64,000 nucleotides of DNA from Citrus sinensis. Taxonomy: Eukaryota; Streptophyta; Magnoliopsida; Sapindales; Rutaceae. The notes under the pieces were generated by a model that was given only the letters and a program-made list of their open reading frames with translations, made no database searches and was not told the origin of the DNA. Where the stretch lies: positions 29,231,001 through 29,295,000 of the forward strand of contig NC_068564.1 of the NCBI RefSeq assembly GCF_022201045.2, in the 5' to 3' direction. Made by a program: the position numbers and the translations under genes. Shown in pieces: positions 1 to 11,636 of this stretch (within the stretch, counting starts at the first letter, position 1; each line of letters begins with the position of its first letter).

Positions 1-3000
1 CTTTTTTCCCTTTTTTTTTTTTTTTAATGGCAACAGAAATCACAGTAGAATTCAACAAGAATTACAATGCGATATATTGTATGCTGATATAAAAAATCTC
101 AATAGCATAGTTCAAAGCGCAAAGGTAATTTATCCAAAAGTATATATATAGACTCATCTCAAATAACAAATATTACAAAAACATCAAATGCCTTCAAATC
201 TCCTCTCAAAAATATATATATATATATATATATTAATAATTATGGAGTCATATAAACCAAACATTGAAGATAGGAAAAAAGATACATGTTTCCTCAAGAT
301 TTATAGAAATGGTTATGTAGACCCCAATAAGGTGTATTTCATAAATGAGAAAGAATCTCAACAAAAAGAGAGATGGCTACTCAAAAAAGATCTCAACACA
401 AATTAATAATTCTTTTAATTAATCAGTCAAGAGTTAGTGTAATATCACTCTTAATTAACTATCATTTTTATCTTTATTTTACACCTGAATTGGTTACCAA
501 TTGATATAATGTCGCTCTTAATCAAGGGTCATCTTTGTTCTTGAAATTCCCTTAGATGGTGAAGATTCACCTAAGAAAAAAGAACCCAAACTTTATAAAA
601 AGGCTATGAAATAATTTTAAGGTCAGAGGTCAATTTCTTAGTTGAGCTCCTATCATATCCGTAATTAAGTTGATCAACATCAAGTCATCAACCTAGTTTG
701 ATCTCAATTATTGGTCAAATTATATGTCAGGTTTCTATTCAATCATACACACAGTACGTAATTTAACCTTAAAAAATTAATATGCCAATAATTTATTAAT
801 TCCTTTTTTTTTTAATAATTATGTGCCAATTTGAAAGGTGCCAACCGGAACAAAACTCAATTACACATATCTTTTAATTTCCCGCTAGCTAGGAGTCAAA
901 ATGTAAGATATTAGTTAATAAGGAATCATTCATTTTTAATCCGTATGCTGCTAGCTAGGGTTGGTACGAAGATAAAAATAAAGTATACAATACAATAATC
1001 CAAGTTGAAATATAATTAACAACATGTAGATGTAGCTACTACTCGCATCCTTCCATTATTGATGCAACAACATGAAGGTTTTGGATTCATATACCTATAT
1101 ATATCCATTATGATCTAGAACTAAGTGACTAAGCAATAAAAATAACTTATCCAATAAACAATCAATGTTCTAGAACAATAAATAATTAAACATTCTACAA
1201 CAATTTTCTTAGTATAATGTAACGATCAATGATAATTTTCCAAAGTTCTCACTTATATTTTAATATTTTCTGATACTGAAACCGGCAGCAGATGAGCATG
1301 CAGTTGCGAAACAATTGGAGCTGATGCAGCTATAAGTCAAGGAATTATATAATTAATTATTTGTGAGATGCCATTGTGTATGCAAATGCAAGCAACGCAA
1401 GTAATTGTTAGTGAACTTGGAACTTGGAAGTATTATTTGAAAGGGGTTGAAAAGGGCAAAGATTATTAATTAGGTGCAGGCCGTGATTGGCAGAAATTAA
1501 TTATACATGTGCAGTGCACAGACTTATCCAGAGGTGGAGAGGTGCACACAATTATGTTAAATGGAAAATTTGTCTAAATCTCTCTTTTCAGAAATGAGAA
1601 ATTAGCTTTGCATGTGATGTTTTCTTGTCATCTTTGATGGAGATTTGAAGAAGATGACTGGGTGGGTTCTTCTCTCAACTGGATCTAAAACCACTTTTAT
1701 TTATCATGTGAAAATGAAATGAAAACAATGCAGAGACCATAGAATTGCAGACGTATTCTTGAAGCAAGCAAAAGAGCCTAAAAGTTCACAACTTCATCAC
1801 ATCAAAATGTGTGTTTCTTTGAGCTAATCGATAAGTGAAAAATAGGATTAAACGATGATGCAACGGTTGAAACGTACGACGACTTTTGTTTTTTTTTTGG
1901 TTTAAGTACAGAGCAGTCCTTCATGCTTTTTGTGAAATTAAAAAAGAAGCAGAGGTTTCAAATGTTTGCATATAAATCCTGTTTGGAGATGATTTGGCAA
2001 TTGAAAAGAGTCTTTAACTGCAGCCTAACACTCTTAATTCTTGAGTGATGATGATTGATGGCCGAGAGGAACGAAGAGGAGGCAACAATGACCCATTGAG
2101 TGCTAACTTTCTTTTATATTATACTCTTTTTTTTTTTTTCTTTTTTACTCAATCGATATAATTCTGTGGGCTATATTAGAAATTCAAAATGGCTCCATTA
2201 AATTTAAAGGACAATGTTGGTATTCTATAAGTAAACCAACAAGTTGTATGAACTAATAGATTATATGTCAATTAATATTAAAAACAAAAATATAATAAAA
2301 ATATATATATTTATAACAATAAAATAATTAACCTACAGCCTTATACTTTTCATATATAATTTTACTTTACAATTTTTTAAATACTAAAACGTTAATAACC
2401 CATATTTTTAATACGTATTTAATTTATCTATTTATATTAAATGTATATTATATAACAAAGAATCTTATTTACACATATCGATTTTTTTATGTGTTTAGAA
2501 ATTTTATGTGAGACTATATTGTTGTCTTAGATCATCACTCGTTTTATGGTTAATAGATCAAAGTTTAAAAACTTAAAACAATGCCAACTCATATCTGTAA
2601 ACATTTTAAAACATATTACTTTTATGATTTTACAATAAACAATAAGGACTACGGTGTTAATAACCAACTAAACATATCTTTAACCTTGAACAGTCTATTC
2701 ATTAAATCTATTGGCCGAACCAAAAAAAGAAGGTACCTTGCAACCGTTGCAAGGCAGCTTGATTCAAGTAAAGTTAGGGTGCCCAAATTTTAGAAATAGT
2801 TGGTCACTGCCACAAAATTGATGTATCACCTCCCATGTTAGATGTACGTGTACTGACTGGTTCCATCAAGATGACAAATTTCCCACTACTTGTTGAATAA
2901 TGGATAAGGAATAGTGCATGTGCTTTCACATTCATTTGCCGGCGGGAAGGCATTTATCAATTAATATGCCGTCCAAGTTCTCTTCATCTCTGCTTCCTTT

Positions 3001-4436
3001 CATGTTGTTTTAGTCGGCATTCGTGGCAAGTTATCTCAATCACTTTCTCTTTTCACTTTGCTGAAACCCTAAATCGCTCTTTCTGGTGTGTGACTTGTCG
3101 TGCCTGTCAATTATGTAACATCTCCAAGTGGGATGTTGAGCATCTTCCAACTTGTAATTTGTCCCTTATATCAAAATCGTGCACTAATGGAGGCACGTCT
3201 TTAGTTTTTAACTTCGTTAGGTCATTTTTCCTTTTCATTACAAACAATCCCCAGTTAATGAAGTTGGTTTTTATATTATTTGGTGTTGTCATAATTTAGA
3301 CGTGTTAATAAAAATTTTTAATATTAAAACGAAAAAAATTGCACTAGACTAACCATTCTTTAGTTAAGTGGTGGACATTTCTTTACTTTATTATTGAGAT
3401 CGAGTATTTAAATATTACCAGAACTAATTTTCTCCTTCTTTACGAGTTGATTTGGAGTGAGAGTTTAACTATGGGGTCCAGCTAGCTTGCAACCGTGATT
3501 TGGTACCCCATTTTTTGTCTTTTTGTGATCCAACCATTAGATCCAATCCAAAAGTTGTAAAAACTATTCCAACGGCAAAGATGCAATTACTTGGTTATTA
3601 ACGCTGCAGCCCCTCTTTTTTCATTAAAAAAAAAAAGAAAAGGTTAAATTTCAAGATTTTGACACATAAGTCCATCAAAATATTTTATGATTTTTATGAG
3701 TCCAGGTAATTTAATAAATGAATATATTTAGATATACAAAAATATGGATGGATTATTTTAACTTGCTAAAATACTCCCCTCATCCATTTATTTAAAATAT
3801 CAATTACAAAAAATCCCATTTTTTAGTATAATTTTTTTTTAAATAAAATACCCATTTAATGTTTTACCATTTAATATAGTGTTACTTATAAGGATAAATA
3901 ATTATTTTAACTAAAGAAATGAAACTTAACTTTTCTTTCTATAAATTTGCTCAACATCATATAACCTTATAATTGTTAGCATAAGATATAAATTTAGTCT
4001 AAAAAAATTATTCAAAGGGTCCCCTTAGGGCAAAAAATTAATTATCATATGATAATTTAGTTGGCACAAACTCTATTATTCTTAATTTACTTATCCATGC
4101 CAAACACTATATTGGAATTAAATTTTAATAAAATAAACACATGTCACCATCTTTAACCACATTCAACAGAACCTAATTGTTTAGATTTTGTTATAGAGAG
4201 CAAGATATAGTTCTTTTCTTATTATAGTAGTAAAAATAAATAAAAATAAACACAATAGATTTCTTTTAAGAGAATGTAAGCATTATTTTTATGAGATTTT
4301 GTGTTCAAGAAATTAATCTAATTATGTGGTTATAAGACTCTCTGTTTTTTGATATTTTAGAAGAATTATATGTTGGATAAATGAATAAATTAAGATCAAA
4401 GCAGAACAAAAATGATTGAGAAGAAAACCGAGAGAG

Positions 4437-4676
4437 AATAATTTTTTAGAATTTTAAAATTTTCATATTTTTATTGGGGTTTATTTTGTAAAATTTTTGA
4501 AATTTATAGTTTTTAATATTACCAACAACAGTAGAGATTGCTAAAGAAAATGCTAAATAAATTTTTTAGAATTCTAAAATTATTATATTTTTAATTAGGG
4601 CTTATTGTGTAAAGTTTTTAAAATTTATAGTTTTTATTATTTACCAAAAATAATGAGGACTGTTAAAGAAAATGTC
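4437..4676. repeat. Diverged tandem direct repeat, 120-bp period
   Basis: Two AT-rich copies lie head to tail (4437-4556 and 4557-4676). Landmarks such as the TTTTTTAGAATT block at 4442 recur exactly 120 bases later, with scattered substitutions between copies. Both copies share the block ending in AAATTTATAGTTTTTA and the GCTAAAGAAAATG-like end. No coding content or terminal inverted repeat was seen. Confidence 0.75.
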
Positions 4677-6325
4677 AAAATTGGGTGTTTGGTATAACGG
4701 AGGCAAGGTAGTTTCGTCCTTAACTATGATATATTAAGACAAATTTTATGGTTCCTAATATACCTATGAGTCTATTTGTCATATATCTTGTAAAATATTA
4801 TTAAAATAGAAATAAAGAAAGAAAGGCATTTTGTACAAAGACAGACTTGATTTTAGATGAGTCCCTTGATTCTCTCTTGGATTGGACTGATGATGTAGGA
4901 CATTTGCAATTTGCAATTCCTTTGGACAGACTTCAGACTCGACCCAACTAGAGCAACAGGCTTCAATTTTGGCCCAGATGTAATCAGATCAACTTGGTAC
5001 GCATTCAGTAACTATTTCCTGAATGATAGTATCATCTTCATAACGAAAGTGTCTTGGATATATGATTAATTAATTAATTAATTATATGTCTATGTATATG
5101 TTCTTATTAAAATTACCATCCGCTTGCTAGACATAGACAAAAACATAAAAATAAGATCGTATTATTGAGTAATTATATTACACTTGCGGTGTATCCGAAA
5201 CGACAAAACAAGAGGCCATTACCAGTACTCAGTAGCCAGAAGGGTACAGTATGGTGATATATAATAACACGTACATGTTACATATAATAAAAATAATGTT
5301 AGAGATCTTGGCATCCTCATGTACTTAATAAATAGATGTGTTGAGACTACAGTTAAAAATTAAATGTTGGTGTTTTAATTGGATTTTTGTTAAAATCTTA
5401 TTTGAATCATTAAGTGCTTGATCTCACCTGATCCAAGTCCAATTTGATTAAAATCAATCAAATTTATATTTTAGGAGAAGATAAAGCTAGTAAAGGTTGA
5501 GTTTTTTTTTTTTTTTTTTTTTTTTTGCTATTCGAGGCAGGAGGTATAGTTTAGGTGATCAAGGAAGTGAGCTAACGTAATTTGGGAGGTGAATTGAGAT
5601 GTTCTGAGTTTGGAATAATATGGAGAGATCTGCGGAGTTAATTTAGAGAGTTGACATGAGGATAATAAGAGAATTTAGGGGATAAGTTTGGTAAACTCAG
5701 GGACAACTCTAGAAATTTTATCTAAAGAGCTCAATCTAGCTCCTTTCATAACTCAGGTAAACTCATATAAAAAATGCGATCTAGACACCAAAACCATCAC
5801 AATAAAGAAGAAAATAATCATAAACAATAAAGAACACATAAGTTTTTACGCAGTTCATCCTTTTGGCTTACATCCATGAGAATAATTATCTCAAATCCAC
5901 TATGTATGAGAAGTATTATATGATTTGCTTTACAATAACAACAAAATCTTCTTAAAAGTTGTTTTTGGTGGATGATAATACGAGAGAGACATGGGTTTTA
6001 TGAAGACTAGAGAGTTTTTTAAGAGAAGAATAAAAAGCTTCTTCAAGAGAGGAGATGGCCAAAATCTTTCATGGAGCTGTAAAAATAGAGGAAGAAGAAG
6101 ATGAAGCAGCCTCTCAAGAAATCAAATATGGAAAAATCCCCTTAAGGTCAGATAGAGCAAAAGGTGGGAGAGAGAGAGAGAGAACCCCCTCAAGATTAAA
6201 CATATAAACCTTATATAAGAGTGTTCCTGAGGATATTTTGATAATTATGCACACATGACGTTCATTTAATGGCTAATCTACCTTAGGTGAGGGTATTTGA
6301 GTAATTTTATTTTGGTCCCTTGATG

Positions 6326-6333
6326 GTGACATT
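6326..6333. repeat. Target-site duplication of hAT-type element, left copy
   Basis: GTGACATT here pairs with GTGACATC at 7146-7153. One mismatch suggests an older insertion. Confidence 0.7.
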
Positions 6334-7145
6334 TAGGGATAGGCAAAACTGAACAAAAAAAAAAAATCGGTTCAATTTGATTTTTTCAATTTTGGTTCGG
6401 GATTTTTTAAGCTACAAAACTGAATAAATAAATACCAAACTGAATCGAATGGTTCGATTTGGTTTTGGATCAAAAGTTACAAAACTCAAAGCAAAACAAT
6501 ATCAATGTCGTTTTTGTAATTTCACAATATACATAGACACGCTAACGCTTGCTCCATGGCTGCACCTGCTCAATCACAAAATCGAACCCTAAGTTCCCAA
6601 CCCTTGTTGGCTGCTGCGGTGCTATTGATTGTCGACTACGACCCGCAGTGCCGCTGCCAACCACAACCTTTACTCCACCACTATCGTTACTGCCAGCCAG
6701 CCATCGGTGAGTTGCTTCTAGTTCGACGTCTATTGCTATTGTTGTTGCTATTGCTGTCACTACCAGATAATTTAACTTGTTATCTTGATGACTTTTTGAT
6801 AAGTTTCCAAGAAATTTACAAGCATTCTTTAACTTGCTAAGTTGTTGCCTTGTGTGTGTGTGTATTTGACTGTCTATTATTGATTGACAAAGTTAACAAA
6901 GTCTTAAGGTAAATTAAATTTAGGATGTTAAGCTGAACCAAAAAAAATTGATTTGTTAATTCGAATCATTATCGAAAAATCAAAATCGAGCCAAAAAAGG
7001 GACATTGAGCCAAAACTAAACCGAATTGAACTATCGGTTATGGTTCAATTTTTATTTCCCTTAAAGATCGAATGATTTTTTTTTTTTAAATTTCATACCC
7101 AAATTGAACCAAAACCAAATCGACTGAAAATGATGCCCACCCCTA
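6334..7145. mobile_element. hAT-type non-autonomous DNA transposon
   Basis: The ends form a short inverted repeat: TAGGGATAGGCA on the left and, reading inward from the right, TAGGGGTGGGCA. Flanking 8-bp copies GTGACATT (6326-6333) and GTGACATC (7146-7153) match at 7 of 8 bases, which is the target duplication size of hAT elements. Subterminal zones are rich in short GGTTCAATTT / AACCGAA-type words in both orientations, as in many plant hAT-like elements. The 285-base open frame inside is Leu/Ala/Gln-rich low-complexity sequence without transposase similarity, so the element looks non-autonomous. Confidence 0.75.
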
Positions 7146-7353
7146 GTGACATCCATGAGCTTGGGATGTAAGAAAACCTCAAAAGTCATTTTTTTATTTC
7201 CACAATTAAGCACGTGACAATCTCTCAATCTCTATTTTTTAGGGAATAGGAAGGGACAGCTGACGAGGTCCCTCCTATTACTTTACTCAAAGAATTTTCA
7301 TTCTCATGGACTCCTCATCCTAAAGAAGATATTTTCTAAGTAATATTTCGTGT

Positions 7354-7646
7354 ACTCGGCCTTTGGTCGAGTGGTCAGGATTTAGAGGGCAGCAGTTTGA
7401 ACCCCCACAAATATATTGTGTGGGTATTTCCTTCCTCAATTAAAATTGAGTGAATGTAGTCTTCTTCCTTACCCAAGAGTAAGAAGTAGACATCCCTCGA
7501 ATACTTGTGAGGGTTAAAATCTGGACAGAACTCCATTAGCATTGATGTAAGTTAGTCTCAATAATAGTCGAATTTGTAAATATCAGTTATAATCTCATAT
7601 AATATGAGTTGTAGTTGGAGTAATAGTCTCATGTAATAAAAAAAAA
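7354..7646 (+). mobile_element. tRNA-derived SINE
   Basis: A 293-bp unit is bracketed by a perfect 13-bp direct repeat TAATATTTCGTGT (7341-7353 and 7647-7659), the hallmark of target-primed insertion. Near its 5' end it has a tRNA-like A box (TGGTCGAGTGG, about 7365-7375) and a B-box-like GTTTGAACCCC about 30 bases on, an internal RNA polymerase III promoter layout. The 3' end is an A-rich tail (AATAAAAAAAAA) abutting the second repeat. The tRNA-unrelated body has no open frame. The perfect duplication suggests a fairly recent insertion. Confidence 0.85.
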
Positions 7647-7659
7647 TAATATTTCGTGT

Positions 7660-8509
7660 CAAAAACTACAAAACTATAATTTATTACTCGATTTGACTAC
7701 TGGCCAATAAATATCAAGGATGCAAATCAGATGAAGCAGAATTTTCTGTTGGATTTGGTTGAGTGTCGATTAATACAGTCGATGATGAGACAAAAGCCCA
7801 ACTAGTGATCCAAGCTGTTTCTGACGTGGCCGCTCGTTTTATTCATTTGCTTCTCTTTTAACTTCTTCAAAACCAAATTTGGGTCAATGCCACTCATCTG
7901 AAAAGTATTAATAAATTCCCAAATTCATTGAATGCCTGCGATTGCGTGAATCTGCTACATTTTTAGTAAGTGTATAATTAATTAAAAATACATGTACACT
8001 CCTACAATATTTGACCCTTTTTATTGAAAAGTCAACTTCAATCTTCATTTCCACGTCATTCCCACCTTTTTGTTTTTAACTTCACTTAAAATTAATGGCC
8101 GAACCTTTTTCATTCCGAAAGCTATTGGCAGATTTGGTTATTAACGAAGAAAAGTCAAAAGATTTTATTTACCCTCGAACCAATAATGTGTCGTCCTGTG
8201 TACTCGACCTCACGTGAGTTTTGACCTCATCGGGTTACCAGATTTTTTCCTGATCGAAAGATCAGAATCAAACGCTTTTCACGCATCTTCGGAAAGCCAC
8301 GTCGTCTCACTTCCCAGAAGCAGATATTTTGGAGCACCGATCCCCTGTTTCGCCAATCTTTCAAGTATCATGCTCTTTTCTTTTTCACATTTTCAATATA
8401 TTGCTTTAGCAAACCACTATTTAGCTCAATGATGAATATTATAGAAGTGATATTTTTTTTCTGTATATGAACAAATTTATATTACACTATTAAGTGTTAA
8501 TAAACAATA
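7660..8509. other. Intergenic, no gene seen
   Basis: Only AT-rich sequence and short frames of up to 72 codons without recognisable similarity were found between the SINE and the first Mutator-type MITE. The 9-bp TAAACAATA at 8501-8509 is the left target duplication of the next element. Confidence 0.6.
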
Positions 8510-9045
8510 AGGTAAAAGTTTATTTAGTCCCTGTATTTTAAGATTAATAATCATTTAGTCTTTGTATTTTTAAAAATTCTTCGAAATATCTCTGCCGTTA
8601 AATTATTAATACCCCTACCATTATTTTTTATTTTTTTGGCTTACTTTTACAATATTACCCTTTCGTAATAATTTTTTTATTTAGACATTAATAAAAAATA
8701 ATAATTAAATTACCAACTTAACCTGAAAAATGAAAATAAAAAAATTTATTTTAATTTTTAGTTGTCAAAAATTGTATGCAAACTATCAAGTGTGAAAATG
8801 GTACTTGCAAAAAAATTAATATAATTTTTTTAGGGTTAAATTGGTAATTTAAATATTTTCTTTTTATTAATATCTAAATAAAAAAATTATTATAAAATGA
8901 TAATATTATAAAAGTAAGCCAAAAGAAATAAAAAGTAAAGGGGTATCAATACTTTAAAGACATGAATGTTTCGAGGCATTTTAAAAAATACAGGAACTGA
9001 ATAGACATTAATCTTAAAATACAAGGATTAAATAAGCTTTTACCC
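8510..9045. mobile_element. Mutator-type MITE with long terminal inverted repeats
   Basis: This 536-bp element starts AGGTAAAAGTTTATTTAGTC and, read inward from the right end, GGGTAAAAGCTTATTTAATC. The inverted similarity continues well over 150 bp per arm; both arms carry the CTGTATTTTAAGATTAAT-like block and a TTACTTTTA block. The 9-bp direct repeat TAAACAATA at 8501-8509 and 9046-9054 is perfect, matching the 9-bp duplications made by Mutator-like transposases. The centre has no open frame. The structure implies a foldback hairpin mobilised in trans. Confidence 0.88.
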
Positions 9046-9245
9046 TAAACAATATTCTAATCAAAATTACCTTATAACAAAGATGTTTCTTATGTGTTTA
9101 ATGTTGCTACCAACTTCCGCTATTCTAATAAATTTAGAAGAGAAAATATAGAAACTTTCCTCAAAAGCAAGTTTTTTTTTAGTTTCAAATAGTTACATAA
9201 GTTGGAAAGAGTCAGAAAGTAAATTAAAAATCTAGGAAAATTTAT

Positions 9246-9447
9246 GAGTAATGATACAGCCACAAACTCTTGTACAAACTTATTTTGTACAAACTGACGT
9301 GGAATTAATTCATTGGTTGAATGAAAATATAAATTAATAAAAAAAAATCATGTGGGCCAAGTGATATTTAATTCAAGCAATCTTATTATGCCACATCAGT
9401 TTGTACAAAATAAGTTTGTACAAGAGTTTGTGGCTGTATCATTACTC
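9246..9447. mobile_element. Small Mutator-type MITE (202 bp)
   Basis: The ends are inverted repeats of about 57 bp with about one mismatch, beginning GAGTAATGATACAGCC and containing two copies of the word TTGTACAAACT. Perfect 9-bp duplications AAAATTTAT lie at 9237-9245 and 9448-9456. The loop between the arms is only about 90 bp and non-coding. The very high arm identity suggests recent activity or gene conversion between arms. The family is assigned by duplication length and inverted-repeat structure alone. Confidence 0.88.
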
Positions 9448-9456
9448 AAAATTTAT

Positions 9457-10039
9457 AACGTCTTGTCAAATAATATTGGTTTTAGAAGAAAAAGAACTCA
9501 ACAACAACGTTAATAATTACATCAAACACGACAACTTTTAATTATTAAAACAAGGAAAAGAAAAAAAAAACAAAACTATAAAAGAAAAATCAGAGATAAA
9601 AAACAATGAAAACTTCAAATTTTGCACTCCTCTCTTTTATTAAAAATAGATGACAGGTGGTGGCCCACGAATGGACCAACGATCAGGATTTCACCATGAT
9701 TGTCTAAGCTCACATGCATGATCGTGATGTATGGTCCCACACCCGCGAAAAAAGGAACCGTAAAAGTGATAACCTTTTCAATAAGACACGCAGCTACCTT
9801 ACATTGTGCGTGACATTATTATTAGGCAAATCATAACATAAAAAGTTAAAGTTAAAGTTAAAATTAAATGGCAGAGACGCGACAAAACTGGTTGATTCCC
9901 GCCACCAGTGCATGAGAACATAATAATAATATAGAACGTGAGAGAATTTTAGTATTTTTGTTTTACTTAAAAAATAATTCACGTAACCCGACGAAGAATT
10001 TTGCTCATCAGCCCACGCGCTAGCGCCTCCATTGCAATT
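9457..10039. other. Intergenic, no gene seen
   Basis: AT-rich spacer between the small MITE and the Pack-MULE-like element, with an imperfect GTTAAA hexamer run near 9846-9866. Positions 10031-10039 (ATTGCAATT) are the left target duplication of the next element. Confidence 0.55.
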
Positions 10040-10489
10040 GGGAAATTTACACTAATAACCATTAAAGTTTTGGTTTTTTTCATCTTAACCCCCCAAACAA
10101 ATTTCTATCAACATTAGCCATAAAACAAGCTTTGAGACCAAAATACCCCTCTCCCTCATCTCTCCCCCAACACTCCCTTTCACTCATCTCTCCCAAACCG
10201 AACCAACTCCCATCATCGGCGGCAACATCAGCCCTCGTCGGCGGTGGCTCCATCTTTCATCGACGTCCGATCTACAATCTACAACTTTCAACAAAACCTA
10301 GATTAGCCATTTTTTTTATTTTCATTAATTTCAAATGAAATTTTAGAATAATAATGGTTGTAGTTTGAGAATAATGGTGGTGGTGGTGGTGTTTGTGGTG
10401 GTTGGTGGTGTTTTGGGAGTATTGTTTTTGGATTTTTGAGTGTTGTGGGGAGGGAGGGGGGGTGGGGGGCAGCGCGGGCGCATGTGCGC

Positions 10490-10555
10490 CCCACTGTCGC
10501 ACCAATTTTGGTGCGACAGCGCCCTACTGCCGCACCAATTTGGTGCGACAGCAAG
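10490..10555. repeat. Inverted GTCGCACCAA words, relative of the satellite
   Basis: Two imperfect palindromes built from TGTCGCACCAA and TTGGTGCGACA sit side by side (ACTGTCGCACCAATTTTGG then TGCCGCACCAATTTGG). They use the same words as the main satellite but with the arms in the opposite order, so the element holds diverged dispersed units as well as the main array. Confidence 0.8.
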
Positions 10556-11207
10556 CCTCTCGCACCCTCTATTCTTTATGTTTTTGCATCCAGTTTTTCC
10601 AAATTTTGAATTTGTTGGTCTGCTTACGGGGTAAATGTCAGTAATATTGGTCTGCTTACGGTTGCTTCAAATTTTCAGGATGATATGTCTCGTAAAGACT
10701 GGAACTTGGTTAAGGTGCCGAAGAAAATTTTTAAGATACCATAAAGTGATGAATATTGTTCTATGAACGATTGGGCAGTTGAGTACTGCTCTTGGAATAA
10801 TGCAGTCAATCTTTCTTTCATGCTAAGTTTTGTTAATAAATTTTTCATAGATACTTTGAGATAATCGATAACATGAATCTTTTAATTTCTTCGGATACTG
10901 ATTCCAAATTCTGGGATTTTCTTCATCTTTCATTTGTTAGAAATTGGTGCCTGAAGCCTGAAGCCAAACGAACATATTGGCAGTTTTAAATCAAGTACCT
11001 TGGACAACCAATGATTCATTTAAAATAAATTTAAGAAAGAAAAAAAGAGAACAGTAACATATGACATCTCAAATACGGCCAAAGGTTCAAGCTACAAAAT
11101 GTGCCAAGCCATGTTGTTGAGCAAGCGTGCCTCTGGAACTTCCATCTTCATCAACTCTACTTTCTTCCAGCAAAACAATAACCAAGCAAATGCGATTAAT
11201 CCTCGAA

Positions 11208-11258
11208 TAAAACTTGGTGCGACAGGTTGCCTGTCGCACCAAGCTAAGTGCGACAGGT
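11208..11258. repeat. Isolated satellite unit (about 1.5 copies)
   Basis: One full TGCGACAGG-TTG-CCTGTCGCA unit plus half of the next lies immediately 5' of the captured F-box/LRR fragment. Preceding text (GCGATTAATCCTCGAATAAA) recurs just before the main array at about 11613-11632, so the block before the main array looks like a second copy of this junction. Confidence 0.85.
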
Positions 11259-11527
11259 TGGTTTGCAAATCGTTTTACATTACAGAATCAAAGCACTGCA
11301 AGAAACTGAAGCCTCTTCGCCAAGAGCACTTACCAGCTGTTCTCATTCGATATTCAAACACAACCCATCTTGATCTCAGTCTCTATCCACGCATAAATGA
11401 CCATTCTTTATTTGCAATATCGAAAATCACTAGCTTTACACTTCAATCTATTGATCTTTCACGTTCTTGGGGCTTTTCAAGTTCTGGGTTGCTGAGTTTG
11501 ACGTTGAGCTGTAAGAATTTGGAATGA
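11258..11527 (+). pseudogene. F-box/LRR-repeat protein fragment captured in MULE
   Basis: The open frame here reads KSFYITESKH, then KPLRQEHLPAVLIRYSNTTH, LDLSLYPRINDHSL and LQSIDLSRSWGFSSSGLL, ending SCKNLE-stop. This matches the end of the F-box and the first leucine-rich repeats of the plant F-box/LRR protein 3 type (FBL3/RAE1-like), which has ESKH..LKPLR...RYRNTTDLDL at this place. In the intact family an F-box precedes and over 500 residues of LRRs follow. Both are missing, so it cannot act as a normal SCF ubiquitin-ligase receptor. The 5' edge joins directly to one satellite unit (11216-11256). The family is identified from memory of FBL3, not a search. Confidence 0.75.
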
Positions 11528-11636
11528 TTTATGGCTTCGAAGTGACACAAAACCGAACTTGTTGAAGACTGGACCCTCTGTAGCTCGCACTTATGGAAAA
11601 GCAAAACTTGGTGCGATTAATCCTCGAATAAAACTT

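Larger units (their letters stand above)
1..6333. other. Gene-poor AT-rich intergenic region
   Basis: No open frame here resembles a known protein. Only short low-complexity frames of 60-72 codons occur. Simple repeats include a TA run near 211-233, an ATTA run near 5066-5082, a T run near 5501-5526 and a GA run near 6165-6182. A diverged 120-bp direct repeat lies at 4437-4676. A stretch near 5840-5880 resembles LTR-type sequence I recall from plants, but no element borders were found. No gene is supported. Confidence 0.7.

Noticed and set aside
188-406. 72-codon frame near the left edge
   Set aside because: It starts in a TA microsatellite and has no recognised similarity.
5700-5960. Sequence resembling the ACGCAGTTCATCC...TTACATCCATG stretch common near plant retrotransposon LTRs
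   Set aside because: No TG..CA borders, duplication or second LTR could be found, so no element is called.
6556-6840. 94-codon frame inside the hAT-type element
   Set aside because: Leu/Ala/Gln-rich simple sequence, with the opposite strand also open; no transposase or gene similarity recognised.
7354-7420. Possible tRNA gene
   Set aside because: A and B boxes are present but the cloverleaf stems do not close, and the A tail with 13-bp duplication shows it is a SINE.
10132-10644. Overlapping frames with His-rich and Ser/Pro-rich peptides
   Set aside because: Low-complexity translation of the transposon end and GGT/CACC runs on both strands; no domain.
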